64,000 nt of DNA from NCBI GenBank assembly GCA_947650285.1, contig CANTFL010000553.1:1-64000 (forward strand). The letters run 5' to 3'. The position numbers and the translations under genes were made by a program. Source of the DNA: Hyaloperonospora brassicae. Its lineage: Eukaryota > Oomycota > Peronosporomycetes > Peronosporales > Peronosporaceae. The notes under the pieces were generated by a model. It worked only from the letters and a program-made list of their open reading frames with translations, had not been told where the DNA came from and searched no databases. How positions within the stretch are numbered: position 1 is the first letter of the stretch; each line of letters starts with the position of its first letter. Positions 20,885 to 31,154 of the stretch are shown piece by piece.

Positions 20885-21275
20885 TGTAACGGGGCAGCCC
20901 GTTACATGGAAATTGTCACTTTAACGAAAGTGACAATAAAGAATATTATGTTGAATATTCTTTTAACAATATCACCAATAGTGGTGATCTTGATGGGTCG
21001 ACCAAAGAGTCTGCTCATTGGTTGATATCTTGATGATATCAACCCACCAATCGCCGCAAGACGCGCGCAATGAGTGGTGAGTAGACGTCACCATACACTC
21101 AGTTATATTAAGATAATTAAGTGAAGTCAAACAGAGAGACAGTGGTTAAAGACTTAATTATATTAATACAACAGTTTTACTTTTCCCTTATCTACGCTTC
21201 CTCGTTTGCCTCGTGTACACTTGTCGGGGCACGATACCATTGCGTTCAGTTCACGCAAGGGTGTGCCCCGTTACA
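20885..21275 (+). repeat. Element A+ 5' LTR
   Basis: 391 bp. The terminus itself is an inverted repeat (TGTAACGGG, 4-nt loop, CCCGTTACA; 20885-20906), followed by hairpins at 20912-20937 and around the GTTGATATC/GATATCAAC pair. Ends GTGTGCCCCGTTACA. Confidence 0.95.
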
Positions 21276-21277
21276 CC

Positions 21278-21295
21278 TGGTAGCACTTTGTAGTC
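21278..21295 (+). other. Element A+ primer-binding site
   Basis: TGGTAGCACTTTGTAG begins 2 nt after the LTR; TGG pairs with the CCA end of a tRNA. Element B has almost the same sequence at the equivalent place, so both families probably use the same tRNA primer. I could not identify which tRNA. Confidence 0.7.
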
Positions 21296-21445
21296 CTTCC
21301 AAGGACCACAGCATCCAACATGAACATGTTGGATGATGAAGAGGCCTTTCACGCCACGCGTGAAGGGTTTACTCATTTAAGTGACATCGAATGAAGTGCG
21401 GTAGAACGAATGAGTTCTACCGTAGGCGAGCTCGCCATTAGCGCC

Positions 21446-22375
21446 ATGTTGGAGTCTCTAGACAGAGACCAACAACATGCCGCTATAGCCAAGTTCATTC
21501 AAATGAACTTGTCGCCGAATGGGAGAAAGTAGCCTTGCTTCACCAGCAAGGCTCTCAACAGGCCGAGCAGTTGAGAGAACTCGGTGATCAACAGACAGAG
21601 CTGTTGAGACAGCAACAATTCCATGATGCTGTGGGCGGGACGGCACATGCGCGTCGTCCCGAAGTCATGAAAGTTGACATATCCAAGGATAGTGAAGTCC
21701 CGGAAGACTCCCTGTTACTGTGGTTTGTCGAACTCGACAGAGCCTTAAGGGTTCGTCGCGTCGAAGATGAGCAAATGAAACTCACATTTATTTAAACCCA
21801 CTTCACAGGACGTGCCAAAACTTGGTCCCTGGGGCTCGAGAGTAGCGACCCACATGTGTTTAGGTCGCTAGATGACTTCAAGTCCCGGCTCAGACAAACG
21901 TTTGAGCCTCCACGTGCTGAGTTCAGGGCTCGTTCAGAGCTCCTGAAACTCAAGCAGGGTAAGCGTGATGTGCACGCTTACGCTCAACATATACGACTCC
22001 TCGCGAGTAGTATAACTGCTAACCCAGTTCATGAACACACGTTCATTACGGTGTTCATGCAAGGGCTCGCAGAAGGGCCCGTCAGGAGCCACCTGTTCCA
22101 CCTTGAGCTGAATACGCTTGAAAAAGCGATATCAGCCGCGGAACAGGAAGACTTTAGCATGAGACAGGCTCATGCTAGCTCAAACTCTTACCGTACACCG
22201 AGACGACAAGAGATCGGAGGTCCAGAACCAATGGACCTCTGCTATGTTGAGAGCGAGAGACCTCGCTCTACAAACAACAAGTGATTGCAGAGGTGCAATC
22301 GCTGTCAGAAGTTAGGACACTACACATATGAGTGTAGTGCTCCACGCCCAGTACCAAACAGTACTGAGTGAAATG
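21446..22375 (+). pseudogene. Family A gag (capsid and zinc knuckle), broken
   Basis: The first frame opens MLESLDRDQQHAAI and stops after about 28 codons. The main capsid runs in two pieces (21535-21795 and 21856-22284) with FRSLDDFKSRLRQTFEPP and LLKLKQGKRDVHAYAQHIR, typical of Ty3/Gypsy gag. After a TGA at 22284 the same region encodes CNRCQKLGHYTYEC, an intact CX2CX4HX4C zinc knuckle. At least one frameshift and two stops prevent a full product. Confidence 0.8.
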
Positions 22376-22601
22376 GACGACCATTAACCAAGAAGGGCAA
22401 TGGGCGTGGGTCCAGCGCTGTTGCGAAGCCGTAACAGCAAAACGGACCATCAAAAAATGGACGGGGTTAGTAGGGGCGGAGCTCCCTAATGATCCAGCAA
22501 CCTCAAGAGAATTTGCAAATCTATAGACGAAAGTTGCTCCAGATACACAATCATTGTGTGTCTCTGCACCTGGTGATGACGTTTCTCTCATCACCTTATA
22601 G

Positions 22602-23530
22602 TTGGAAGCGACAAATCATTTGTCGCTTCGTGCCCTAGTAGACTGTGGGGCGTCGAACAACTTTGTTCGTCGCCAGTCACTAGAGGGTCGTAGACTCAAG
22701 TTCTTTGAGCGCGACATTCCCCTCACGAGGATGACGGCGCGCCTTGCAACAGGCGCATCGATTACCGATAAGAAACGTGTAGTAGGAAACCACTACACGT
22801 TGGAGGGCGAACAGTACGATGATACCTTCATCGTACTAGATCTGGATGACGAATTTGATGTCATCCTCGGATTACTTTGGCCCAGAAGGTACGAGCCAAA
22901 AGTGAGCTGGCAGCATCTATCCGTGAAGATTCCTGCCGCTTGTTCATCAGATGGCCATCTGATGAACATCTTGGAGCGTCCATAAGCGTGTGGATGTTCT
23001 GCGAGTGAGTGCGATGGCCTCACTTGCGGTTCGGTCGTTTGCACGACCGCACAAGATCACAGTGTAGTTGATCACTACACTGTGGAGCAAGCTCCCGGAG
23101 ACTGTACAGAAGTACAGGCGGCGCCGAAGGTCCATCACTCGAATAAGTCGAGTGGACCGGGACATGGATGCATGCCTAGCGGGCAGCATCTTCGACAAAA
23201 GAAACCTGTTGCCTTCAAAGGGCAACATGGACATCCTAGGTCGACTGGAGAGTCGACCGTAGAGGATCGGTGCCTGACTGTGGTTGCACAGCCACAATCA
23301 GAAGACGTCGAGGGAATAAGTCTTCACATACTTGAGGAAGGAATTCCTCAAGAGTCACTTGCTGAAGGAATAGGCCTTCAGCAACCTGTGGAACGAAGTT
23401 CCCAGGAAGTAACCGAGACGTTGAACGTCTTGGTTAATGACGGATCAAGCGTAGGCGCTTATACGCTTAATCTGATTGTGCCTCCGAAGTTAACTTTGGA
23501 GATAACTCAGTTGCCAACGCTAGAACCCGA
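22602..23530 (+). pseudogene. Family A aspartic protease and linker
   Basis: The catalytic motif is LRALVDCGASNNFVRR, with DCGAS replacing the usual D-S/T-G-A. Downstream strands ATGASI and DVILGLLW are the second conserved parts of retropepsins. The same DCGASNN is present in element A-, so Cys is a family trait. The frame breaks at 22985 and continues in another frame to about 23546. Confidence 0.75.
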
Positions 23531-23538
23531 AACGGTTC

Positions 23539-25188
23539 TTGCGTGATCTGCGTAGTGGCAAAGTCAAGCAGATCTTCATACTCTTCACAGAGGATGAGTA
23601 TGTGGCCGATATTTGGTCGGCCACAGTATTTGCTGAGAACGAACGGGTTCTCAGCAGTTCATCGATGGACGAAAGTGTCCTCGATGAGAATACTCGGATT
23701 GAGCGATATGAATCTCAATACTGGAAGTCGCTCCAGGCAAATCCTTTGTATAAGGATTTTATCGAATTCAGGGACGTATTCCCTGAATCTGTACCTTGCA
23801 AGTTGCCTAAGGACAAAGGCACTCGACACGAGATCGAGCTCAAACCGGGCTCGAAGTACTGTGTCATGAAGCAGTGGCCACTGCCTCGTGAACAAGTACT
23901 AGCGATCGACAAGTTCTTTGCCGATCGATTAGCAGCGGGCCATGTGAGGAAATCAACATCCCTTCACAGCTTTCCGACCTTCTGTGTGCGAAAGGCCACA
24001 GGAGGATGTCGGATAGTGCACGCGTTCAACAAGTTGAATGCTGCAACGGTACCGGCTCAGACGCCGATACCGAGGAAGGACGTAATCATAGATGGTATGT
24101 CAAAGAGTACCATCTTTCCGTCCATGGATCTGATGGATGGATTCTATCAGATCCTCATGCGTGCACGGGACATCCCGTACACAGCAGTGAGCACCCCCAG
24201 CGGGATGCTGTGGGAATGACTAGTGATGCCACAGGGGCTGAGTAATGCCCCTGCAACATTCAACAGATGTGTTACAAATCTGTTGAGACCGGTGCGAGAC
24301 TTCGCACCGAGTTACTTCGACGATGTGTTCGTCCATAGCCGGGCTATGGACGGAAAGACAGACGTTGAAGTTCACAGAACTCACGTTCGTCAGGTTCTTC
24401 AACTTATGCGCAAGCATAAGTTGTACGCCAACCTCAAGAAGTGTATATTCGCGGCTAGCGAAATACCACTTCTTGGGTGCATCGTGGGTAAACACGGCGT
24501 ACGCCCGGATCCCGAAAATATCAAGGCGATCACCGACTGGCCAGTGCCAGTCGATGTCAAGGGACTAAGGAAGTTCCTTGGTTTAGCGGCGTACTTGCAC
24601 AAGTACTCGCGCAACTACGCCGAGATGACGGTACACTGTTCTTGCTTGCTCACGAAAAATGTCAAGTGGTCATGGAACGCTGAGTGCCAGCGTTCCTTTG
24701 AAGGTATCAAGCAAAGCTTGATGCAGTCGCCGATATTGGCGATTGCAGATCAGGACAGACCATTTCATGTGGTCTGTGACGCCAGCGATTTTGCAATCGG
24801 CTGTGCGTTGATGCAGTTTGACGCAGATGGCGCGGAGCGCGTCATCTGCTATCAATCGCGTCAGCTGCAAGCAGCTGAGCGCAATTACCCACTGCATGAC
24901 AAGGAACTCCTTGCCATGAAATATGCACTGGCTAAGTTCCGGGTCTATCTCTTGGGAGATAGACCGTACATCGTGTATACCGACCATGCGTCACTACGCA
25001 CGGCCGTAAACAGCCCACACCTCTCGCAGAGAATGGCGAGGTGGATGTCTTTCTTCGCGGAGTACAACTTCCCCGTGGAGTATAAACCAGGACGACTAAA
25101 CGTCGTCGCTGATGCGCTTTCGCGCCGCCCGATTTCGAGCCGGTCGCACAATCCAACAGTGAGGATAAGCCCACTGTTGCGACACTGA
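23539..25188 (+). pseudogene. Family A reverse transcriptase and RNase H, one in-frame TGA
   Basis: One continuous frame except for a TGA at 24217-24219, where the homologous residue in element B is Trp. RT blocks are [61 protein letters not shown] and catalytic YFDDVFVHS (24315-24341). The connection FLGLAAYLHKYSRNYA follows. RNase H has VVCDASDFAIG, the Glu in DKELLAMKYAL, and VYTDHASLR. The C-terminal VEYKPGRLNVVADALSRRP is standard. Apart from the stop, all catalytic residues are retained. Confidence 0.9.
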
Positions 25189-25211
25189 CAGCCAGTGTTC
25201 AGTCGTCAAGC

Positions 25212-26760
25212 TTGCTTGACGACGTACGAAAGGCATACGCAGAAGATAAAGATCTTCTTCGATTAATGGATCATCTGGTGCATCCATTTAGTAAATCATT
25301 GAAGGATTTATCGGCTTTGTACAGATCCTCATCGGATCGGTACACAACGCGTCACGGACTGTTATATTATACAGCCGTTGACGGCGACACGCCTCGTGTC
25401 GTCGTCCCCACTCATAATTATTTGCGATTACGCATCATGTTCGAATGTCACGATGCGTTCTCAGGCGGACATCGTGGCAAAGAAAAGACCTACCTCACGG
25501 TAATTCGTGACTTTTACTGGCCCCGCCAGTATCGGTTTGAACGCAAGTACATACGTGCTTGCAAGGTTTGTCAACGGGTAAAGCCTAGTACTTCATCCCG
25601 AGCACCATTACAGCCTCTAACGGTCCCGGCAGAGTGCCGGGAGTCCGTTTCAATGGACTTCGTCTTCGGGTTTCCCGAAGACGCTCACAAGAATAATGGT
25701 ATTCTTGTGTTTGTTGACCGTTTCAGCAAGATGGTCCATCTTGCTGCTGTCCCTTAGTCGATCAAGGCTCAAGATTGTGCTCGTGTCTTTCTCGACACGG
25801 TCTTTAGACTCCACGGGTTGCCCCGTGAACTCGTATCCGACCGTGACCCTCGGTTCATGGCGGAATTTTGGCAAACCGTTTTCTGTTCTCTTGGAACACG
25901 ATTGAAGATGTCTACTTCTGACCATCCGGAAACAGATGGTCAGACGGAACGTGCGAACCGTGTCCTCGAAGAGATCCTTCGAGGATATGTCCACTCGTTT
26001 TCGCGTTGGAGCGAATTCCTTCCAATGGTGTAAATCGCCATCAATAATTCGGTGCATGCCTCAACACAGCACACACCGTTTTACGTGAATGGCCTACGCC
26101 ATCCACGTGTGCCCACCCTTCTAGAGTGTGACTCTTAGATAAGGGGGAGGAACTCGCTCGAGCAAAAACCGTTTTGGCTCTTGCTCATCACGTGTCGACG
26201 CTAACGTCGTCACGTATGATGCCGATGTCGATCAAGTCGACATCGATGAAGAAGATCACCTCAGTAATAGCGGCGACGCTAATATTGACTCAGATGATGA
26301 CGACGATGCTGTTATATTCAGCATCGTCAACGATTATGCCAGCGATGAAGAAAACAAACTTGCTGAAGAAGAGAGCAATCTCTAAGCAGTGCGCACGAAG
26401 CGCACTGAAAGACAAAACAACGAGTCAGTAGAGAACTTCCTGCTCACTCGAGAGGCGGTAGTCCGTTTCGTTCAGGACTCCATCGCAAATGCGGTGGACC
26501 GTCAGAAACGGAACGCAGACAAGAATGGAAGAGCAAATGTTCTTTCATTAAGGTTGACGACCTAGTACTACTGTCTACGGTAAACTTGCCTGGACATGCA
26601 GTCACTAGTGTCGGCAGTAGTAAACTACTGCCGAAACCCATTGGGCCATTTCGAGTTTTGCATCGAAAGGGCAACGCATACACGATCGAATTTCCACGTA
26701 GGATGCGAACGCATTCTACGTTTTACGTGGGGCGACTCAGACCGTACTGTCAGTACGAGC
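25212..26760 (+). pseudogene. Family A integrase with GPF module, broken
   Basis: The HHCC zinc finger (HDAFSGGHRGKEKT to CKVCQRVKP) is followed by the DDE core: SMDFVFGFP, SDRDPRF and TDGQTERANRVLEE. A TAG at 25755-25757 and a TAA at 26031-26033 interrupt the core. The C-terminal module, in another frame from 26586, has LLPKPIGPFRVLHRKGNAY and RTHSTFYVGRLRPY, the GPY/F domain of chromovirus integrases. Between them lies an acidic, Asp-rich stretch (about 26210-26400). Confidence 0.85.
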
Positions 26761-26774
26761 CTTCTTCTCTCGAT

Positions 26775-28298
26775 TTAGATAGCCCCAAGTTCAAGAACTT
26801 TCATCAAGTTCTTGCGTTCACGCTCCAGACGATACGTCTGGTCGCGCAGATAAGATACCTCGGAACTCAACCGAGATATCTCCCCGCAAGCTGTCGCCAG
26901 ATCGCCGGAAAGGGAGCGGACATCCTGCTCGACCTGAAGCTGCGCTGTGGCATGATCGGCGCGGTCTCTTGCCCGATCAGCCTCGCGATCCTTGAGGTTC
27001 TTCCGCACGGTATCAGTCAAAGCGTAGCGCCGGTCGCGCTCGTGCTTCAAGTCATGGCGCAATTCTTCGATTGCGCGATCCATCTCGTAAGGGTCGAGAT
27101 GGTGAGCAGAATTATCTGGAGGAGGTCCTTCCTCCTCCACCACATACTTTGGTGGATAATCACGGTAGTCAACGCTTTCTAGTGGAGCGTATCTTGAATC
27201 ACCGTGACGATTCAGGATCAAGGACGAGCTACCTCGTCCGGTGGCGGGGGTATCCACCCTCTTGGAACAGCTGGGAGCCCCGCTCTCAGCTGTTGATGGA
27301 CGTTGAAGGTCTCGTCCGCCAGTATGACGAGACTCATCCGATTGTTCCGAGGGCCCATCGGTAAACACGCGCCCTAGGCGTTTGTAGACGGATTGCAAGT
27401 TTGCAATCGCGTCACGCATCTCAGCCGAGATGTGTGCCCTTCCCCAGGGCGAATCTAGGGAATACACGTCCCTCTGCGCACGTTGCGAGTTGTCAGCACA
27501 ACTCGCACAAGGGTATCCCCAAGTGAGGCATGGAATGCCGGCCTCACTTGATAAACGATGCAACCGGTACCTGGCACCGGTTGGCGTTCGCTTTTCGAAC
27601 CTGAGGCGTACTGCCTCAAGTTTCTTGAGCCACCCTTCTCGTCCAAAATTCTTTACATTTTGGACGAACGCGTTCCACGCCGCCAAAAGCGAGGCCTTGT
27701 CACACTTTTGGTTGCTGTAGTACCATCGATGTCTAAGGAAGACATCAAGATAAAAGTATTCCTCAGCGCGAAAGTTAATCGCGCTGGGATCCAAGCCGTG
27801 AAGCTCAGTCGCATCGAATAATGGTATTCGATGGTGTTAGCTTGTCTCGTGAGACAAGCCATTGATGAGCCGTTCAGGCAAACGCCACGGCTTCAGCTCA
27901 TCACTCTTCACAGTGGTACCCTTGTCGGTACCACGGTTGTCAGTATGACGATGAGTTGCACCATCGTCAAGTCGCTCGTGCGAAGGAGCACGAGCTGATC
28001 GCGGTGATGAGCAATCATACTCATCATCAGATTTATCATCACTGCCGAACAGACTGTGTTGCAACTCACGAGTCCGTTCGTTCGGCAGTGTCCTTGGCGA
28101 ATACTGAGGCGTCGCCGGTGATCGAGACGCCTCTGGAACATTGTCCGAGTCAGCCACGTCTGACTCGCCAGAGTAGATGACCTCAATGGTGGGGTCATCA
28201 TGCGCACGCGGTGCTGTACCGCGTGCACCCGCAGCACCTCTTGCTGCAGGCGAAGAACGAGCAGCAGACGACGAATCGTCTGCCGCAGAGGCTGGCAC
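26775..28298 (-). CDS. Family A antisense ORF (aORF), unknown function, two blocks around one stop
   Basis: Minus-strand frame starting about 170 bp inside the 3' LTR and running through the chromodomain to the integrase tail. The first block (28298-27837) is acidic and Ser/Asp-rich ([21 protein letters not shown]) and ends GLSHETS then TAA. The second block (27794-26775, about 340 residues, same frame) has a Trp/Lys/Arg-rich region ([28 protein letters not shown]), a Pro/Ser linker and a C-terminal coiled coil (heptads from [14 protein letters not shown] to [14 protein letters not shown]). No family recognised. A protein with the same layout occurs in elements A- and B. There is no clean ATG in this copy: where A- has ATG after the stop, this copy has ATA. 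Confidence 0.6.
27071..27364 (+). CDS. Family A chromodomain at the integrase C-terminus
   Basis: The open frame contains [29 protein letters not shown] and [10 protein letters not shown], a complete chromodomain (aromatic cage candidates F at 27176, W and W/Y in VRWRGYP and NSWEP). In chromoviruses this domain tethers integrase to modified histone tails and directs insertion into heterochromatin. Here it is out of frame with the upstream GPF module, so the copy cannot make a fused enzyme without frameshifting. The opposite strand of the same bases encodes the middle of the antisense ORF. Confidence 0.8.
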   Translation: MRDPSRKGRDGEQNYLEEVLPPPPHTLVDNHGSQRFLVERILNHRDDSGSRTSYLVRWRGYPPSWNSWEPRSQLLMDVEGLVRQYDETHPIVPRAHR

Positions 28299-28471
28299 AG
28301 CAGCGAGATATGCGTGTCTTAAGTCACCCCCATAGACATGTTAACTATGCGAGGTCGTGTGGAAAGTGAATGGAACGGACCCAACAAGTGCTCCCTGTCC
28401 CAATGGTGCCCAACGGGTGGCCGCCATATTTTTAATAGTCACCGTGTGACTATCAGTTAAGGGGGGGGTGA

Positions 28472-28862
28472 TGTAACGGGGCAGCCCGTTACATGGAAAT
28501 TGTCATTTGAGAGGTAATGACAACAAAGAATATTATGTTGAATATTCTTTTGACAATATCACCAATAGTGGTGATCTTGATGGGTCGACCAAAGAGTCTG
28601 CTCATTGGTTGATATCTTGATGATATCAACCCACCAATCGCCGCAAGACGCGCGCAATGAGTGGTGAGTAGACGTCGTCATACATTCAGTTAGATTAGTA
28701 TAATTAAGTTAATTCAAACAGAGAGACAGTGGTTAAAGACTTAATTATATTAATACAACAGTTTTACTTTTCCCTTATCTACGCTTCCTCGTTTGCCTCG
28801 TGTGCACTTGTCGGGGCACGATACCCTTGCGTTCAGTTCACGCAAGGGTGTGCCCCGTTACA
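28472..28862 (+). repeat. Element A+ 3' LTR
   Basis: 391 bp, preceded by the polypurine tract AAGGGGGGGGTGA. It shares the 5' LTR hairpins, with some paired changes. Confidence 0.95.
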
Positions 28863-30780
28863 CTGGCGGCAACTGTCCGTAGTATTTTGTCATGTTGCGT
28901 ACAGCCGATGCCGCATCGCATATTCATAAGATCAAGTATGTGTTGGTGAGGTCCAGAGAGTGAAAATAAAGACCGCACAGCTTGCTAGAGGCAAAAAATC
29001 AATTAGCTTATTCGCCGCCAAGGTCCTTTTATCCAGCAAGTTGTTATTGCACAGTAGGTCGCGCTTCGACAGCAAAGTATTTATAAACAATAATTATGTC
29101 TTAGATAACACCGTCTGATCGCTCATTGAAGCAGGATATTAGGTTTCATTGGTGATTACGTGTATCGCTCTGTATAAATCAGCATGGCTATAACGGTGCG
29201 ATTTGTGTACTGGAAAAAGCTTTAACTGACATATGATCACCATTAATTTCATCGACGGTCCCTACCGGCGCTGCATAGACTCGGCGCCCTTCTGAACTTA
29301 ACTGCCCAGGACTTGTCCGATGCAATTTTCTGATAGATAATAGCATCTTCCGTCTTCGCGCTATGTCCAGTCCCGTAAAAAGTATTTTTTGCACGTTCAT
29401 TCCTGTAGCGGAGATACAACAGCTCCTTGCCGTATGAAGGAAACGCTGAAAGAGCTATTTGGTTTTTGGACTAGAACACGACTCGAAGTGCCATTTAGTC
29501 TTTGGGCTAGTACACAACTCGTAGAACCACTTCTTTTTTGGACCAGTACACGACTCGAAGAGCCAACTAGCTCCAGAAAATGACTATGAGAGTCAAATTT
29601 GTTCAGAAACGAAAGAGATTCGACTTAAGGACTCAACAAGTTTTTGAAGCAACGATTTATATAATAAACTATTCGACTTTACAAGTCGAGAGGATGCCGT
29701 TATAAGTAGAAGCGATTTTAACTTTACGTCCTACATATGATGTTTCTTACGCTCTCTATCATCCAACCATTTTGTTACTGACCGTGGATGCATCTGTCTG
29801 AAGATAAAGATCAGCGAAACTTTAACACACTCTCACCATCTTGCATTTATTTCACAGCATCTCCTTGGTCGTCGCATGCTCGCCCACACACGCTATCTTC
29901 TTTTTGGCTATAGCAAATTATATAGCTCTCGTAGTTATGCAATCCTTTGCGCCGGCAACACTCGCAATAGTACGCCCTCCTTCATAGGCGCGATTCCACA
30001 AACTACGGTTTCACGATGTCCTCATTTACATAATCGCACATGATTTTATTTCACATCAACGTACTTGGCACTCGACATATTTCCTTCAGCCTTATACTGT
30101 CTAATATCCATAGGTGTTACCATCGGTGCCACCAGTTAAATCCAATTTTGCGCATCAAATCTTTCAGTCCTAGAAATTCTCGCCCCCCCCCGAGCGAGGC
30201 CGACGCAAACTCGGCCTCGTCGTCGACAGCGGCCCCCGTTTTGAATGCTGCAAACTCACTGCAAAAAGCATCGTCCTATTCATGGTTGAAACTTTGCCTG
30301 TGGCACACCTGATGTCCGCCTTATTAGCCCTATATTCCGAGTCACTCCAACTTCGCAAATTGACCTTTTCTTTTGTTTCTTGAAACAATCATCGTTATTT
30401 AAGGTTCTTGGTCTTCTATAATCACTTGGCGACTCTTTTGTCAGCTTCCAATTACTCATGTTGAGTTGTTGAGTGCATCCCGTGGCCTTGTGTACTGTAA
30501 AGCTGATATCCAGACTTGAACATCGTGCGATCCAGAGTCAGCTCACCACAAGCGACTGGAAATTGTGGGTGATCTATTCACCTGTTTGTCTCAGTATATT
30601 TACCAGTAACTCATGATCGTTCTCCATTTCGTTACACTCACTTCCAGATTTGCGAATTAGTGCGCATACTGTGCACCGTGGCACAAGGAACGGTGCCTTC
30701 ATATAACCTGCACTGTCGATGACTGCATAATGCACAACGCTACTAATCCTCCGTTAGGGATGGACAGCATGCCCTTGCTG
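28863..30780. other. AT-rich intergenic DNA right of element A+
   Basis: No gene recognised. Short open frames lack domains. Contains the tandem repeats listed at 29455-29578 and a C-run near 30183. Confidence 0.5.
29455..29578. repeat. Three degenerate tandem units of about 39 bp
   Basis: The motif TTTGGACTAG(A/T)ACACGACTCGAAG recurs three times with changes, giving repeated F-W-x-x-T-R-L-E-x-P in one frame. It looks like decayed minisatellite DNA rather than a gene. Confidence 0.6.
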
Positions 30781-31154
30781 GGTGACCCATGTCTGGTAGA
30801 CTCGAGGAGCGTGGATATGATGGCGTGGGCGGTGACGCTTCACCCATGTTGCCCGAGGTTGGGGTCGCCTTCGGGTCAGGCGTTCAGGGTTTTGAACCGA
30901 AGGCGGTAGGTGGGCGACTTTTGTACGCGGCTGTAGAAAACGGCCTAATCGTTTCATTGGCTCTAACGGTACCCCCAGCCCTGACTACCTCGCCGACCTC
31001 ACTAAGAAGACGGTTAACGACCTAATTTCGACATCGTTGACGTCCTAATTTTGACGACGGTCGACGACCTAATTTAGACTCGGGTCGCCTACCTAATTTT
31101 GACGAAGGTCGCCGACCCACTGTAGCCGACGATCGCTGCTATGATCATATCAAC

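Larger units (their letters stand above)
20885..28862 (+). mobile_element. Element A+: Ty3/Gypsy chromovirus, hairpin-rich family A
   Basis: 7978 bp, 391-bp LTRs (TGTAAC...GTTACA) and a 5-bp target duplication CTGGC (20880-20884 and 28863-28867). LTR identity is about 95 percent by hand count. Internal order is primer site, gag with zinc knuckle, protease, RT, RNase H, integrase and chromodomain, plus a long antisense ORF before the 3' LTR. Coding frames contain several stops and shifts. The DNA carries an unusual density of short inverted repeats throughout. Confidence 0.95.

Noticed and set aside
26586..27182. 198-residue plus ORF as one integrase C-terminus
   Set aside because: Only the first about 60 residues are the GPF module; the rest is the reverse reading of the aORF coiled coil, and the chromodomain is in a different frame.
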